The notes: generated by a model not told the origin, from the letters alone. 64,000 nt of DNA from Hydractinia symbiolongicarpus (GCF_029227915.1 NC_079881.1:6200001-6264000); one strand, 5' to 3'; counted from the stretch's first letter, positions 1-13,829 are shown. Numbers and translations are program-made.

Positions 1-40
1 TGTCACCCTTAAAATTGCGAATATTTTTGTTATGTTTTAG

Positions 41-3000
41 GAAAATACAGAATTTAAAGACACCTTAATTGAATTTACCGAACAAGAAATAGCAGAGAAC
101 AATATACCTGATGACGTCATAAATAGGTCTAGTGTTAAATTTTATCAGTAAAATTTAGATTTTCTCTTCACCTTTTTCTAATGTGAATAAATACACACTA
201 TGTTATGTGGCATCAGAAGCTGTACATTAATGGAAATGAATTTTTAAACAGGAAGGGTATTTTAAAGATCACAAACAGTTATTCATGCTGTTGATATATT
301 AGACATACTTTTTTAACTTGTTAAATTTCTCTTAGAATCTAAAGTCAGGTTAGATATAAAGTCTAAAAATTTGCTGACTTTTGTCTTCATAAAATTACAG
401 TCCTAATACAGACTGTACTGTGGATTGTCCATTAAAAAATGTGATTTGACAATTAATCACCTGTATAACAAAACTATCATATCCCTTACTGTTTTTCGCA
501 ATAAGTTATTGATCTCATTGTCTTTTTCACTCATAACGTTCTTTCTTTATTTCAGTCATACACCAAAGAAAAGTATTTTGTGGGTAAGATAATTTATTTT
601 AGTTATGTGTGAAGGAATGTTAAGTTTTTAACCTTAAGAGGAAGTCATAATGGTATTCCAACTGAGAGAGACAAAGTACAATTAGCGCCGAAACAAAATT
701 TGTTCTTCTATGCAGCCCTAAAGTTCAGTAGATTGTTCATTTTCCTGCTTTCATTTTGAGTTTAATTCTTCTAAAATTTGACTAGTTTGTGGTTAATTTT
801 TATAGCCTATGAAAATTTTTCGATGATGATATTTTGTTACTGGTGTTTAGATGAAGAAAACACAGAAAGATTTAAAATGCGAGGATTTGTTGACACCCAT
901 GGAACACGAAAATCAAACTGCTTGCACGAAGTAAGTTACACATTGTTAACGAATCATACTGAGTATTGCATCAGTTTAAATAAGAGATGGCAGTGTTTTT
1001 GAATTTTTCATTGGTCCATTTGGAGAACTTGAATCATTTCAAGGCTGTTAAATACAGACTGCACCCAAAACAATTTCTAATGCGCATTTTCAATAACAGA
1101 CGTTGACAGCTGTGATAAAGATTGCCTAAATGGAAACCGGCTTTAAAAAAGCAACTAATGTTGCAAATAATATTGATCGTGACATGGTTAAACAGAATTC
1201 CAATGATTTCTTTGATTTCTTCCACCTATCCTATATCCCAAGAACATTATCTTTTTTTTTTCAGAAACATATGTAAGCAAATCTTTCTTGGTATGGTGAG
1301 TTTCAGTCATGCTTTGAAAGAGGTCTGTACCTGTCTGTTTCTCTTTTTTTTTCGAAAATTATGGATGGATAAAAAATGTCTCATTGAATTTAATTTTTAA
1401 ATTAATTTCTTTTTTCGGCATGTGTTTTTAGGATGTTATCAACATGGTCGAACAACTCGACAACGCTGGGATACGTTTTGTGCATTTCTCATATGAGAAT
1501 GAACTTTTAAGCAGGGTATGGTTATAACGTCCACATAAAACTCTATTTAGTATTTAGTAGTACGTATGGTGAGTTTCAACAAAGAAAACAAAGGTTCTTC
1601 TCACGTGGCCATTCAAAATTCTTTAATTAATTTAATTTAGTCTGAAAGAAATATTTTCTCAAAAAAAATTGTTTAAAATGGTATTTCAAAAAACTCCAGA
1701 AAACGTCTAAATAAGTTAGCCCCTTTAGCCCTATTCGGTCCGGGGTTTTTCGAGCATACTATGACCGGGGGGCGGATTCCGCCCCCCCCCCTCAAAAACC
1801 TTTCATAGGATTGTTCAAATTGAATCAAACTTGGCACTATTATAGTACGTCATAAAAGGAACAAAATGGCGGCAATAAATTTTTGCTTGCGTCAGCACAT
1901 TTTCTGTTACGTCATCAGAAGCTTGAAAATTGTTAAAAATGTCACTATCAGCTTAAAATATAATTACTTTTGTTCTAGAGCGAATTTTTACATTCTGTTT
2001 GAAGTTTCTGAAAGCTAAATAAAATTTTTTTAACATATCTTCCGGTTTTTACATGAATCGGATAAAAAATTGCCACAAATTGCCCGAAAATCCGTTTTTT
2101 CCGATTTTCGGGTAAAATCCGACAAAATCAGTAAAATCGCATTAGTCACGTGTCAAAATTATTCAAAATGATTCTTCTTAATGAAACACAATTCTGTTGC
2201 AAGTTTCAAGTTCTAAGGATAATCCTAACGGGAGTTATTATATTTTCCCCATTATAAGGATTTCATAGAGATTTTAGGGGTAGTTTCGAGTAATGGCCAA
2301 TATCAAAGCCTCTGAAAGGTATGGGACTTAAAAATTTAGCATGCAGGTGTCTAATAGATAAATGTTGAAACTCAGTAAGTACCATAGCCATATAAGAAAG
2401 TAATCAGAAGTTATTAAAAAAAAACGTCAGGGGGCGGATTCCCGGACCGAAAAGGGTTAGAATCTGGAAACCGTGCGTTTTTACATGCTCCCTGTTAACT
2501 CTACTTCTTTTCTTTCAAGGTCTTTTGCCAGCGATTAGGGTTAGAGACTGGATGGAATTGCCATATCTCCCTAGCGGAAGACAACGAAACAACATTTGCT
2601 GACGAAGCTTCTTCATCGGTTGCAGAATCCATGCCTCTTTTACAGGATGATGAAAACGAGGCTTTTAGTAAGTATTGGTGTGAAACTGCTGTTTTATGGC
2701 CTGTACATAAATTGCGCTTGGTCTGCCAAGAATATCAGGAATTTGCAACGTCAACTCATTTGCTCTCTTAAAAGTCCCTGAATCTCCTCAAAAGTCTATA
2801 AAAAGTGACTACCCTATCGTTAACCGAAACTTGCGAACTAGTTTATTGTAATGTTTTACAGGTCTATCAACTAGTTATTGTAACATTTTACTAAGCGCGT
2901 TTGCGGTCTTCTTCTTACCACTTTTTTTAATGTTATTTTGTACATTTTGTACAATAGTAAGTTCAACACGGTGCAGAAATATGGGTTACTTTTTTTGGTG

Positions 3001-6000
3001 TTAATGAAGAAAAATATTAGAACATTTTGAAGATAATTTCGATTGTATTGTTTAAAGGAATGGTTGGACGTCGTGGCACCGATACGTCAATTAGTTTGGG
3101 TAAGACGGGTGATTATTATCCAGGACAACCTGAAGAAGCAATAGAGCCATACTGGTTGAGCAACAATGTAGGTTATTGCTGTTTTTGTCGTCGTTGTTGT
3201 TGTCGTCGTTGTCGTCATCGGCTTCGTTGTTGTTGTTGTCGTCGTCGGCTGTGTTGTTGTCGTTGTTGTCGTCGGCTTCGTTGTTGTTGTCGTTGTTGTT
3301 GTCGTTGTTGTTTTTGCTGTCATCGTTATTGTTGCCGTTTTTGTTATCGTCTTTCTTGTAGTCGTTAATGCAATATGTCTTAAATTGTTGATCCGTTTTT
3401 CATATTTAGTCCAAGTTACCAAAAGGTATACAAAGAATGAGATCACACCTGGAAAAAGTAGATGACGTTCCTCTTTTAGTTCCACTCTTCACGGATTGCA
3501 GTTCTCCTGGTATGCGCATTTTCTTTTAGTCATGTGTACTGAAAAATATGATTTAGTTATTTCGATTTTTTCTTATGCAAAGTGAAAAAAGTTGAGCCGA
3601 ATTTTTTTATTAGTATTAGGCACTCCTAAGTATATGAAATGAATGAATTAATGAATTTGAAACGAGCAGGCTGGCTTTCCACTCGTTTCTGCAGGATTGC
3701 GATGTCTTATTATTAACCCCTAGGCTCCGCAGCCGTATCTCAAAAACCGGAAATTTTCATTGTTTTTTCACCGACCGTTGGTGATCTTCAAACGCGATTT
3801 CTTGCCACCAGATACCAGATGGGAAATTTAATTTTCTTTATGGGTCTCTATTTTTATATCTCAAATTTGAGTGAGAACGTGTTGTGACCATTAGACGGTT
3901 TGTTACTTCGCCGTCGCTGCAATGCCAATTCATGCTCTAAGGGTTAAAGTGTTTTTGTATTCAACAACTCTTTACGCTCAATGTTCTTAAAAAACCAGAC
4001 ATACAGCCTAGTCATTTATACTTTTTATGATCAGTTTTTAAATTGTTATTATACGCACGTTTTTGTATCTAGCCATTAGTGAGATGGTCAAAATCATGCA
4101 AGAGTATGGCGAAATCGTATGCTGTGTTGGGAGTGTGCTAAACTCGAAAAATCATGAAATCTTGACGCAGAGTGATATTAGGTTATTAAATTAATTTTAT
4201 ATTAGGAAATTTTTTGTGTTAATACTTATCTAAATAAACCTTATAAGCTTCTTCCGCTACTACTACTTGGTGTTTCTACTTTACTCTCATTATTTAAAGA
4301 AAAGGAAGATATTGCGCATTCGCTTGTACGAATTGGCACGCCATGGAAAACTTGAGAATCTGAAAAGCTTCTTTTCGCCATAAGAAATTTCAATGGTGTT
4401 TTTCGGCTTTTTAGTTTTCCAAATTGAATTTGTTTTTGTTAGGACGCAGATAAAATTTTTTTGATAGATTTAAACTAAAATATCAAAAAAGCATCAGGAA
4501 AATTTGTAAAGATTGACAGTTCTGTCAGTATAGCTATAGTCATTTAACGTTCGAATCGTTAAAACGTGAAGAAACCTCGCAAAAGCATTTCTATTCTACT
4601 GTTTGTTCTAATTTTTATCAAAACGGCCCTCGAAGTTAACACACTAATGAGCTTACAGAATATTACGTTTAATACACTGGGATAACTGTTGGGATGGAGG
4701 GTCGTTTTTCTATGTAACAGAATTAACGCAAGCATGCGCATAGAGGAACAATAACTCTATGTTCTTTTTTTATTCAGTATTGCTTTAGAACCAGTTATCC
4801 ACCAACCATGCATTTTGAAGCCGCCCCAGCTACACCCCAGAAAGCTTACACGAGAACGTTCAGTATCAGAATCTGATGTTTCAATGGATGCACCAAAAGA
4901 AGGTAGATCGGGCTTTTAAAAATTATTCTGTGAGGATTGTTGTAGATGACATTACACTGATCTCGTGATTGACAATAAGCAACACTGATCTCGTGATTAA
5001 AAATAGCGAATAACATTTCTCGATAAAATTGGAAAATACTCCACCGCAGGGTTTGTGTATAAAGCACAAAACACTTCAAGCAGGAATCGTTATTGATAAA
5101 TCAAATTTGTATAGTTTTGCCCAGCAATTTTTCCCGTGCTCTCGATTTCCGTGTTTTTATTGTATCTGCGTCAAAAATATACAAGAAAAAATATACAAGT
5201 AACCAGGACAACATGGCGCATAAAAAACATTTCTGTAAGAAAATATCTCAAATTTACCCTGTATATAACCGTGTTTCTTGTATTTCTTACAAACGCTACG
5301 CTTTCTGTCTGTATGTCTGTCTCTGTCAAAATGGTACTGCAAGTAACGAGACGCTCTCAATGCGGTATAAAAAGAACGGGCGAAACCACGGGCCACCGAC
5401 TAGTTTATATTGTAATACTCGTATACGTCTGTCACACAAAATGGTACCGGAAGTACTGCGGTATAAAAAAGGACGGTCGAACCCGTGGATTTTCGCAGGC
5501 CTTACCGACTAGTCTTTATAACGCTCTTATAGTTAAATGAAAATTTCACTTGGTGCATTTCTAGGGTTGCTGGCACTGAGCATGTCTTTAAACAGTATCA
5601 CTTGTTCACTGACGTGTCAAAGAACAAATGTCTTTCCAATAGCTGCTCTGTTATGCGAGGTTCGTGTTTTTCTAATCATACTTGCCAAAACTACTTCACG
5701 TGATAATATTGGCATGATGTAGGGATTTTTTGAGGTTTTTTGTGTTAATCTGCATAATGGTGATAACTTGATTTTTGTGCGACACGCATGCGTCATTTTT
5801 GTTGTTCTAATGTGTGCAAACTACTTGTAAAATAAACATTCTTAGAGTAAATTTTCAGTTACTTCACGTAAAATGTATAGAATTTCTGTAGCCGTAAAAT
5901 GATGTTCACCATTGTCTTGTAAATGATTATTTATTACTGCGCGTGCTAACATAATTAAATTTAACTTTTTCCAGTTGATACTTTCACTTAATTAGTCGTT

Positions 6001-9000
6001 CTTTCCTCGCATAATTACCTTGTGGTGCATTTAGGTATGAAAATTCTATTACTTTATCCTGGGAAGAATCCTCCCGGCTTTATCGGAGAAATTTGATTCA
6101 GAAAATTACATCCCTTTTATCTAATTTTTTGAGTTTCTTATTTAATTTAGTTGATCACATGTAATATAATAAAAGACAGTTTTAGTGCGAGTTGTACGAA
6201 CATTAATTTGTGTTTTAGGCACGGCGATTGACTATTGGATGTCAAAATTGCTTTTTATTTTTACTGTCCTGTCAGTTGTCACTTTCATTGTTAATGTTAT
6301 TCGCCTCCCTCGCCTTACTTCCGCCACCGTTGACCGGCATTCAACTTTTGTGGTTGATATGTGTTATCGTACCACTACTGAGTTTATCATTGATTGGCAC
6401 GCCAGCCAATAGCGGTCTTATGAAAATGATCACGGGAAAGCGCAAACAAAACAACTTAAATAAAAAGGTAAAGTTTATTTGTTTGTTTACGTTGTTGTTT
6501 TTGTTTGTTTGATCATACATCTTATCAAAGTCTTTACCGTAAATCCTTGATTAAGCCTCCCCCTTAAATAGTCCACCCCACGTCTCCCGCCTTGAGAAAC
6601 ATGAGTTTATTTTAGTTTTTCTAAAAACATCTTAATTTTCAGCGACATACGATTTTCACTTGCAGAAATGGGAAACAAAATAACAAAAGTTATTCTAGCT
6701 TTCCGTTTATCCCCCCATTTTTATGTTTGCATTACCTGGAATTCTAATATTATTACCTATTTTCAGAAATCATAGCGCGATAAATAAGTGTCCAGCTCGA
6801 ATTAGCACACCCCTTTGAAGCTTAAAAACTAAATAAACGCCCGGGCGCTTATCATGAATTTACGGTATCAGAAAAATTAAATTGTTACAAATGAACCAGC
6901 ATACAAAGTCATTTCAAAATATATAGATGGGGACATTAATCTAGTGATATCAGAACAGAAGGTGGTTTTAAAATATATCCAAAAGATCAGATTTGAATCT
7001 TTGTTACGTGTAATTTGTTTTTATAGGAATTTGTTTATCCGTTTGTTAAGCAGTTTATTCCGACATTTGGATTAAACGCAGTTTTTGTTGTTATTTTTGT
7101 ATTACCATGGCTACTGTTTTCGTTTTGTACCAATGCTAATTTACCGAATTTGGAATGTCATTGGCTGTTTGGTGCAAGGTATTTGGACAAGCTTTAATTT
7201 AATTAACCCTTAAAAAAAATTCACACTAGAAAAGGCACACCACCGCGTTAGTTTTTATAAAGAAAAGCATATCAGCGATGGTTTTGTAATGTAATTTTGT
7301 TTCATCTTTCTGAATAATCTTTGTATCACGTTAGTTGAGAGAGTATAAAGTTAAAATAACATTTTAAGTTTGATTTTCGGAAACGTTTTGGGATAAGGAG
7401 AGGAAATCAGTGAGATATTTTATTGAGATACTGAACTGGCTAATTGTTCGAAGGATATCAACTGGGAAACAAGAAATTAGTGTCTGCTTTTTTAACAGAC
7501 GCTAATTACTCTAATTACTAATTACTGCAATATTGTGTTTCATATAGTCAATATCTTTTTATTCCCCTAATCATTCAAGTTGATGAGATTAAGTTTGTTG
7601 TAAATGCAAATCATACACTGTGCCCACACCTTATTGAAAGCTCTTAAATCTACAACTCAAATTTTCTATAACAACAACAATTTAGTGTGTTTTTTTTTTC
7701 AATTCTCCTCGAAAATATTTAAAAACGGTCCACTGTTGTTTTTAAAGTTAATTTGCTTCATATAACAAAATTTTATGATGCAAGAAAATACAAATATAAT
7801 ATTTCATCCGTTCGTTTTTTCTATCAAAATCTCCTATAGAATCTCTTGAGTTATTCTAAAATTCTAAAATTTGAGAAAAGTTTGTTAACTGCTACCACCG
7901 ATAAGTTCCTTTAACCAACACATCATATTTACCACAGATGAGATAACCACACATGATGTTTTCCGCCAACCACGTTGAATCACAATGAAACACAGCTAAA
8001 ACTTCTAGCATGCTAATTTCCTTTAATCCCTTTGATTTTACCACGTTTCATTCATCTTGACTCACTCACTTAATGTTTTCTTTAGAAATATATCAGAACA
8101 CTGGCATGGTAGCTGTGACCAGTTAAAGGGTGGTTTCTACATGGCACAAGATCTGGTTTTGTTGTACATCACACTTACTTTTAGTAAGACTATGTGCTAA
8201 TTTATTTTCTTGTCTAATGTGTTTAAGAAAATACGCCCTTTCAAACTAGGGTTAAAGATTTCGAATGTATCAATTATTTCGAATATTATTATCCATAATA
8301 ATAAAGCTTTTCATGACAACAGGGCTATTTTTATCTCGTTCTTCTTCTTGTGTATAAATTGTACTTTTCTTTTCCCAGTTTTATTGTTGTTGTTTTTTTT
8401 TGTTACTTGCAGTTATGTTATCGGTGAGTTTTGTGTACCGTACTCAGCTCCTGTGGAAGAAATCACCTTTTCACAATAAACCGTGGTGTGTCTGCGTTAT
8501 TGTAAGGTAAAGCCCTTGTTTCACTTTGGGCGTATTTTTTTTCGATGAGCGAAATATTATTTCCTGCAAATTCATTTAAGATTTAATTTGAATTTGTTTG
8601 TCACTCGATTGCATTCTCGTCTCCAGAGCCCCGAGATGAAGTCAAAAGAGCACTGAAAGAAGACTTTATTGGTTATCTTTCTATCCAGTAAGATGGTTCT
8701 CTCAAATAAAAAACAATTTTTTCTCACCTAGTTTTATCCTACAACTTGTCTACACAGTTTGTTCGTTATCGTACTGGAAAAACGAGCGTTCATCTGCTGA
8801 CGTCAGCATAAAGCATGTCTCACCGTACTTGTATGCTGTTTGCGTGGTATGGTTGTTCGCTCTCGTAATGATTAATGAGGTGTTAAAGCGCAAATATATA
8901 AGGTTAGTAAAACCTTGCATTACTATTGCTAGGCTGTAGTTTTTGTACTTTTCGAAAATGTATCATTTCAAGTAAGTTACGAAGTAAAAAGTGGAAACAT

Positions 9001-9374
9001 CGCTAAATTGGTGTAAGTAAGCTTTTTCGCGAGCATAAATTTCGCGAATAACGAAGAATCTAAATTTTTGGCAGCCAGAAATAATTTTAGAGTAAGAAAT
9101 AACACCTTTTCATTAAGTCAGGTCTAGGAGGGTAGGTCAAACGGTAAGAAGCAGAGTTTTAACACTACTACAACGTCTTTGTTACGGAGAAACATACTTA
9201 AGAAACTTGTGAGAACTATTTTATCAGCAAGTTAGAACAAAATACTAAAAAATATAAAGTTTTCTTTAAAGCTAAATCCTTATACTAATTTTTGTTTATA
9301 GGGCTTATGTTCGATTCCAGAAACGCGAAAGATTAAAGTTTGACACAAAACTTGGAATGAATTCCCCCGTCTGA
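41..9374 (+). CDS. TMEM94: TMEM94-like multipass membrane protein, 3' part of the gene
   Basis: This is the C-terminal half of a TMEM94 (KIAA0195) homologue, a P-type-ATPase-like ER membrane protein that has been linked to magnesium handling (family knowledge). Exons I can place: 41-147, 806-930, 1278-1322, 1432-1515, 2520-2667, 3058-3167, 3410-3509, 4073-4181, 4778-4902, 5565-5659, 6219-6467, 7027-7178, 8086-8183, 8413-8506, 8732-8902, 9302-9374. From 1278 on, all junction phases agree. Family hallmarks seen are QIFLGMVS, IRFVHFSYENEL, LGLETGWNCHISL, VPLLVPLFTDC, MVKIMQEYGEIVCC and the C-terminal RFQKRERLKFDTKLGMNSP before TGA at 9372. The exons from 6219 onward encode the hydrophobic membrane segments of the C-terminal region. 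The 5' part lies left of the window. Joining of 41-147 to 806-930 is unresolved: a 28-nt candidate exon at 556-583 does not fit the phase. The 1278 acceptor is preferred because the one at 1264 gives an immediate stop. Confidence 0.88.
1726..2459. mobile_element. MITE with piggyBac-style ends, in a TMEM94 intron
   Basis: The left end TAGCCCTATTCGGTCCGGG and the reverse complement of the right end TAACCCTTTTCGGTCCGGG match at 17 of 19 positions and bound about 734 bp. TTAG-like flanks stand next to CCC termini, resembling the TTAA/CCC layout of piggyBac-derived elements. The interior has no coding capacity and includes a G-tract/C-tract inverted stretch near 1767-1793. Confidence 0.65.
3170..3366. 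repeat. TTG/TCG trinucleotide microsatellite in a TMEM94 intron
   Basis: This is an imperfect run of GTT, GTC and TCG triplets beginning just after the donor site at 3168. It produces spurious open frames on both strands (poly-Cys, poly-Ser, poly-Thr). I read it as an intronic simple repeat, not coding sequence. Confidence 0.85.
3713..3947. mobile_element. Small MITE with TTAA/CCC ends, in a TMEM94 intron
   Basis: The left end reads TTAACCCCTAGG and the right end CTCTAAGGGTTAA, so TTAA flanks both sides of inverted CCC-type termini about 235 bp apart. The inner arms also show loose complementarity (GCAGCCG near the left, CGTCGCTGC near the right). There is no coding capacity. Confidence 0.55.
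5310..5520. repeat. Imperfect ~100-bp tandem duplication in a TMEM94 intron
   Basis: Two diverged copies each contain a CTGTC...CAAAATGGTAC segment, then CGGTATAAAAA, then a GGACGG/GAACGGG-like stretch, then CCGACTAGT. The second copy ends just upstream of the 5565 exon. Overlapping open frames here (5093-5540) show no family similarity and cross the repeat, so I do not call a gene. Confidence 0.6.
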
Positions 9375-9708
9375 TATTCACTATGCAGAGTCGATTTATT
9401 GCTGGCTTCTTCAGAGTTTTCTAGCATGATAGAAGATCTGACACGAATTCCTGATAACACATGCACACGTAAATTCTTCACGAAATTAAAGTACACGGGA
9501 TGCGTGTTCAACCAAGTTCGTCAACAAATACGATTTACCCGTAGAGTCTGTTTTCTGAACTGCAATGCACCTAAAATTCTGTAATATCATGCTGATACAA
9601 ACAGCTATTCAGAATACGTGTTGTTGGGTTATCCAATCTGGATGTAAGGACACGGAAATTAAAATGAAATGTCATATATCAGTTAAAGCATTTAGTCAAT
9701 AATATGTG

Positions 9709-9714
9709 AATAAA
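9709..9714 (+). other. Likely polyadenylation signal of TMEM94
   Basis: AATAAA lies about 335 nt after the TMEM94 stop codon, the first canonical hexamer downstream on that strand. Confidence 0.55.
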
Positions 9715-12140
9715 AAGTGAATACTAACAAAATGTTTCTCCGTCGTGGTTTCTTGATTGAATCAAACCGTTGATTATCGGTCAGGTAATTTGACAAAGTC
9801 GGGACTAAGCCGGGAAATATAATCGGATTTCATCCAGGACTTTAAAATAAAACTTAAATTATGTGGTAACTACACGTTGGAAATCTTGAGAATTACGCCC
9901 ATAGATTGGGTAAAACATCTTTTGTGCAAGTCTCTGCCACATTAAACTTTAAGCATTTTTTTAGGGGCGAGGTAGGGGGTTTCTTCACCCTCCAGACACC
10001 CTTGAATGCACTAGAGCCGAGAATTTCTTATATTAGAAGGACGAATTTGCTAGTTGAAAATAGAAAAATAAATTTGTCTGTTCTGGAGATAACCGTCGTG
10101 TACTTACTGTTTTTCTTGCTCTTTCCTCTTTTTACAGTGGGACCAATCCAAATAGAGACATGCATCTTTTTCTTGCTAGCGTGTAAATCATACACAGTAA
10201 AACAGTAATTGTAATCTAAGGCTTATATCATATGCACGTAAAAGAGGCCTAAGGACTAGGTTGTACTCTCACATACTCCTCAAAGCTGATTACCAATAAC
10301 AACACCAAGGAGACACTCTACACTTGTTGCTAATTGCATGCTTTTCCCCGGAAAAGTCGCAATTTCCAGTTAACAAGATTAACTATTTTTAATTTCGCGA
10401 TTGGTTGAGTCGTTTATTTTGTGACATTCAATTTCACGTATAAAAAAATTGTTAAGTTTCCCGGGAATTTAATTTTAGTGTCAAACTTCTTTGTTGTTGC
10501 TTTTTTTGGTATTTCTCAACAGTATATGTATCCATGACTCGATTTTCCATAACCACATTCACTTGTCTATTCCATACTATACTAGATTTACCTGCGTAAT
10601 TGTCGACCATGAAAATCAACCAGTGGTCATCGAACCTGAAAATATATTCTTAAACTCAGCCGTCAATTATACGGGTGCAAATGCTTTGAAATAAGTCCAC
10701 GTAGGCAACTTGCCAGGCACTCCGAACTGTAGGTAAATATTTGTTAAGTTGACCATACAACACGCTAACTGTTTTCTGCTTCCAGCGTTCCAACAGGAGA
10801 GATACACAACCTGTATTATTTTTTTCCTAAATAACACAAGTCATTAGAAAGTTGAGCATATCTGGCCATTTTCGTTGGATTTCCATGGATGGTATATTCT
10901 CCTCCACTTTATGGCGGGAAAATGTTAGCATCTTGAAAATGCGTAAAAAAACCCTCCTGTGTCAGTCTTTCTTCGTTGTTTTTTTCCTTCTCTTTATTAT
11001 TTGTAAAACTGCAACAAAAGAGTGTACACCCAGGAGAACAAGCATATAACGTCGAGTCCAGGCGTCTCTGAAATGCGTAAAAAAGATGAAAAAAGCATAT
11101 CAAAAAATGAGACTTCGGAAGCGAGGTTGTTGTGTACGCGAGAGGGGTGTGAAAGCTCTGGAATGTTTTGTCAATTTGGCTATAATGATATTGACTTCTA
11201 CCTACTTGACATGCCACTAAAAATATTCATTATTATTATTATTATTATTATATTTATTGGGATCTCACGGCCATTTGTCAATGGAAAGAAAGTGTGTGTA
11301 GATATCTAGATTAAGCATACTTTTGTGACCAATGGGGAATATCAGGTATGCGTCGTAATGAATGAAAAAGCCGTAACAAAACCGATAATTCTAAGATGAT
11401 TTATCCACTTTGCAAAGTCTAAAAGCAATAAGCTAAACCTACAATAACAAAGATTCGATGATAATTTTTTGTTCGTCTTTGATTTGACATATGTCATTTT
11501 ATATGACTTTGGGGACAATAGATTTGACAGCTCCAGTGATACTTTTTTGTATCAATGTATCCAAAATCTTGTATTTTTAAATTTCTTTATTTATAGTTAT
11601 AAGTGTTGCTTGATTAGCTGTGGTTTAGGCAAGGTAGAGAACTGTGTGTGTTGTTGTAAACCAGGAGAAGGTTAACCCATTTTGTGAGTACTTCCTTACT
11701 ATTTTGCATAAATTATTGAGTCACTTTGTAGTTATAAATAATTCCCCCAAATTACACCATGAAATTCTAGAATATAGCTAACAATCCACAATAAATTTAA
11801 TAAGCTCTTTGCTGAAAGTTAAACAATGTCGTCCAGGCATGTTTTCATCTGATTAGACTGTAGCTATATAGGCTGAGGAAAATTACATCACTGTTTCGCA
11901 TGTGTGATCTAACATATACAGAGAGGTCTGATTTTGCAAAATTCATTTGACCTAGGTTAATGAATGTAGCTAGCTAGCGAGGTTTCGAAGTTAAGCCCTT
12001 ATTATATTTTTGTATTTCTGTGCTAGCTACCTATAGCTATAATAGATGCGGTAACGATCTTTCAGCTTCAGTATCAGGGAAAAAAAGGGGGTGCTAGGTG
12101 AAGAAAAGTTACTATCAGTCCATTTCTTGACACAAGGGCA
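9715..12140. other. Intergenic stretch, no supportable gene
   Basis: AT-rich DNA with only short open frames lacking family similarity or paired splice sites. A short ATT microsatellite sits at about 11228-11252. Nothing else could be supported. Confidence 0.6.
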
Positions 12141-12224
12141 TTCTTAGGACTGTAAATGAATTCAAATAAATCAGAAGGCATCAATTTACACTTGATAATT
12201 GTTTAAAACCTCAATGATGTTTCT

Positions 12225-12419
12225 TTGAGAAGAAATCTACTGGAAATGACCTCTCTTCACCAAATCCTAGCATCTTGTTTTCCTACCACGCAAATGCCAG
12301 AGCCAAAGCGCTTACCGCTGAAAAGTAAACAAATGACTTCACGCTGGTATCAATCTATAACTAGTCGTCACATGGAGTTTGGTATAACCGGAAGATGGAA
12401 AGAAGAAAAACATTTCTAA
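12225..12419 (+). CDS. Possible terminal exon of an unrecognised small protein
   Basis: A plus-strand open frame follows an acceptor-like TTTCTTTGAG and ends with a basic, tryptophan-containing tail (TSRWYQSITSRHMEFGITGR, then WKEEKHF) before TAA; an AATAAA follows about 50 nt later. That combination looks like a 3' terminal coding exon. I do not recognise the family. The composition is reminiscent of small axonemal proteins, but that is only an impression. A second frame over the first half (12220-12325) is also open, so a frameshift or different splicing is possible. No upstream exons could be placed. Confidence 0.35.
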   Translation: MRRNLLEMTSLHQILASCFPTTQMPEPKRLPLKSKQMTSRWYQSITSRHMEFGITGRWKEEKHF

Positions 12420-12789
12420 TTTTCTCTATTGTTTGCACAAATTTTGGTTGGCTTTATATAAGCATACTGAATAAAAAACTTTTTTGAATGTGTTTTTTTC
12501 TATTCTTTTTGTCTCTAGAGGACAAGAAACTGTGATGTAATTTCCCCCTGCATGACTTCCTGCTTCAGTTATTTTTCAGTCTTTTTCAGGCTGATAAGCC
12601 ATATACACTGTAAAATGTGCAGGCGTTTAAGGGCAAGTTTTACGTTTTAAAAAAAATTGTTCATCCGGAAAAGCCCACATTTTAAAAAATTAAAAATATA
12701 AATATACATATATATACTTTTTGGTTGTAAGACAGTATCACTGCGTTTTCTCTGATCTTTCTCACTTTTTATTCCTGTTACTTGTAATA

Positions 12790-13820
12790 CAAACAATTTT
12801 ACATTTGTATATAGCACTGATGATGATCATCATCATAATTCTTGGCTTAATGTCTGTTTTCCATGCTAGCATGGGTTGGACGGGTTATATTAATGACCCT
12901 CTTCCAATCTGATCTAGACTGTGTTAGATCTAAACTCAACTTCTCTGTATCAAGTCTGTCTTTATAACCTCCTGTCAAGTCTTTCTTGGTCTGCCTCTGG
13001 GCTTTGCCCCAGAAACTATCAAGTCTCTACACTTTCTTACCCAATTATCCTCCTCCATTCTTTCCAAGTGCCCCAGCCAATTCAGTCTTCTTATCTGAAT
13101 AACATCTTTAATCCTACGGATACTTAGCCTGCTTCTTAGCTCATCTGAACTCTTTGTCTCTCAGACTGGCGTTACCTATCCACCTAACCATTCTCATATC
13201 ATTCCTTTCTAAGCCGTCAAGATATTCCTGCTTCACTGCCAATGTCTCACTACTGTACAACATAACACTTCTTACACAGGCCTAATACAACCTACCTTTT
13301 ACTTCAATTGACAAGACTCTGCTAGTCAACAAAGGAAGTATAACTCTCTGAACTTTTTCCAAGCAGAACTTATCCTGCAAGTAACACTTCTTCCAACACC
13401 CCCTTCACTGCCAAACATATCACCTATAAATAACAGAAGTTCTCAACTATTTCTAAAAAGCCACTGTTGTGCATCATTAAAGCTGGAAATACTTCATTCT
13501 CTATAATCTCACCTTTGCAACGCTTGCATACAAACTGAATGTCAGCTCTTAACCTTCCACCAATACAGATGCACTTCTTATGTACCCAATGCTTGCAAGT
13601 CTGACAAAAAAATTGAGTTACTACCAACCCCTTTCCTGGAAACTCCACAAGGCCAATTTCCAACTACAAGGTCACACTTGGCTGCAATTCTACTAAACAT
13701 GGCTTTAGACTTTGCTGCGTTCACCCTTAGCCCTTTCTCTTCTAGTCCTTTCTTCCACTTCTCAAACTTTTCAACTAATTCTTCCATCGACTCAATGAGA
13801 ACCAAATCATCTGCATACAA
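12790..13820 (-). mobile_element. 5'-truncated RTE/RTE-X-like non-LTR retrotransposon tail
   Basis: On the minus strand, 13820-13578 encodes the reverse transcriptase motif YADDLVLI followed by the stretch MEELVEKFEKWKKGLEEKGL and a Trp-Pro-Cys-Gly-Val motif. In a shifted frame, 13663-13424 encodes a C-terminal Cys/His-rich module (CQTCKHWVHKKC ... FVCKRC). This RT plus terminal zinc-knuckle/PHD-like module is typical of RTE-X-type elements in marine invertebrates (family knowledge). The 3' end is marked by a short ATG/ATC-rich tail at about 12818-12836. Everything upstream of YADD is missing, and at least one frameshift separates the RT and Cys/His parts. It is a dead relic. Plus-strand open frames here are antisense shadows. 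Confidence 0.82.
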
Positions 13821-13829
13821 TACAATAAA

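Noticed and set aside
1264-1322. TMEM94 exon starting at the acceptor after the T-tract at 1263
   Set aside because: In the required phase it reads into TAA within four codons; the AG at 1276-1277 gives QIFLGMVS in frame.
3087-3485. Minus-strand open frame with a poly-threonine core
   Set aside because: It is the translation of the TTG/TCG intronic microsatellite and overlaps two TMEM94 exons on the opposite strand.
5093-5540. Two overlapping plus-strand frames of 134-139 residues
   Set aside because: They cross an imperfect tandem repeat inside a TMEM94 intron and lack any recognisable domain.
10909-11309. Opposing open frames of about 100 residues
   Set aside because: Neither has family features or splice signals, and each is probably a chance frame.
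12921-13127. Plus-strand open frame
   Set aside because: Antisense of the RTE-like retrotransposon tail.
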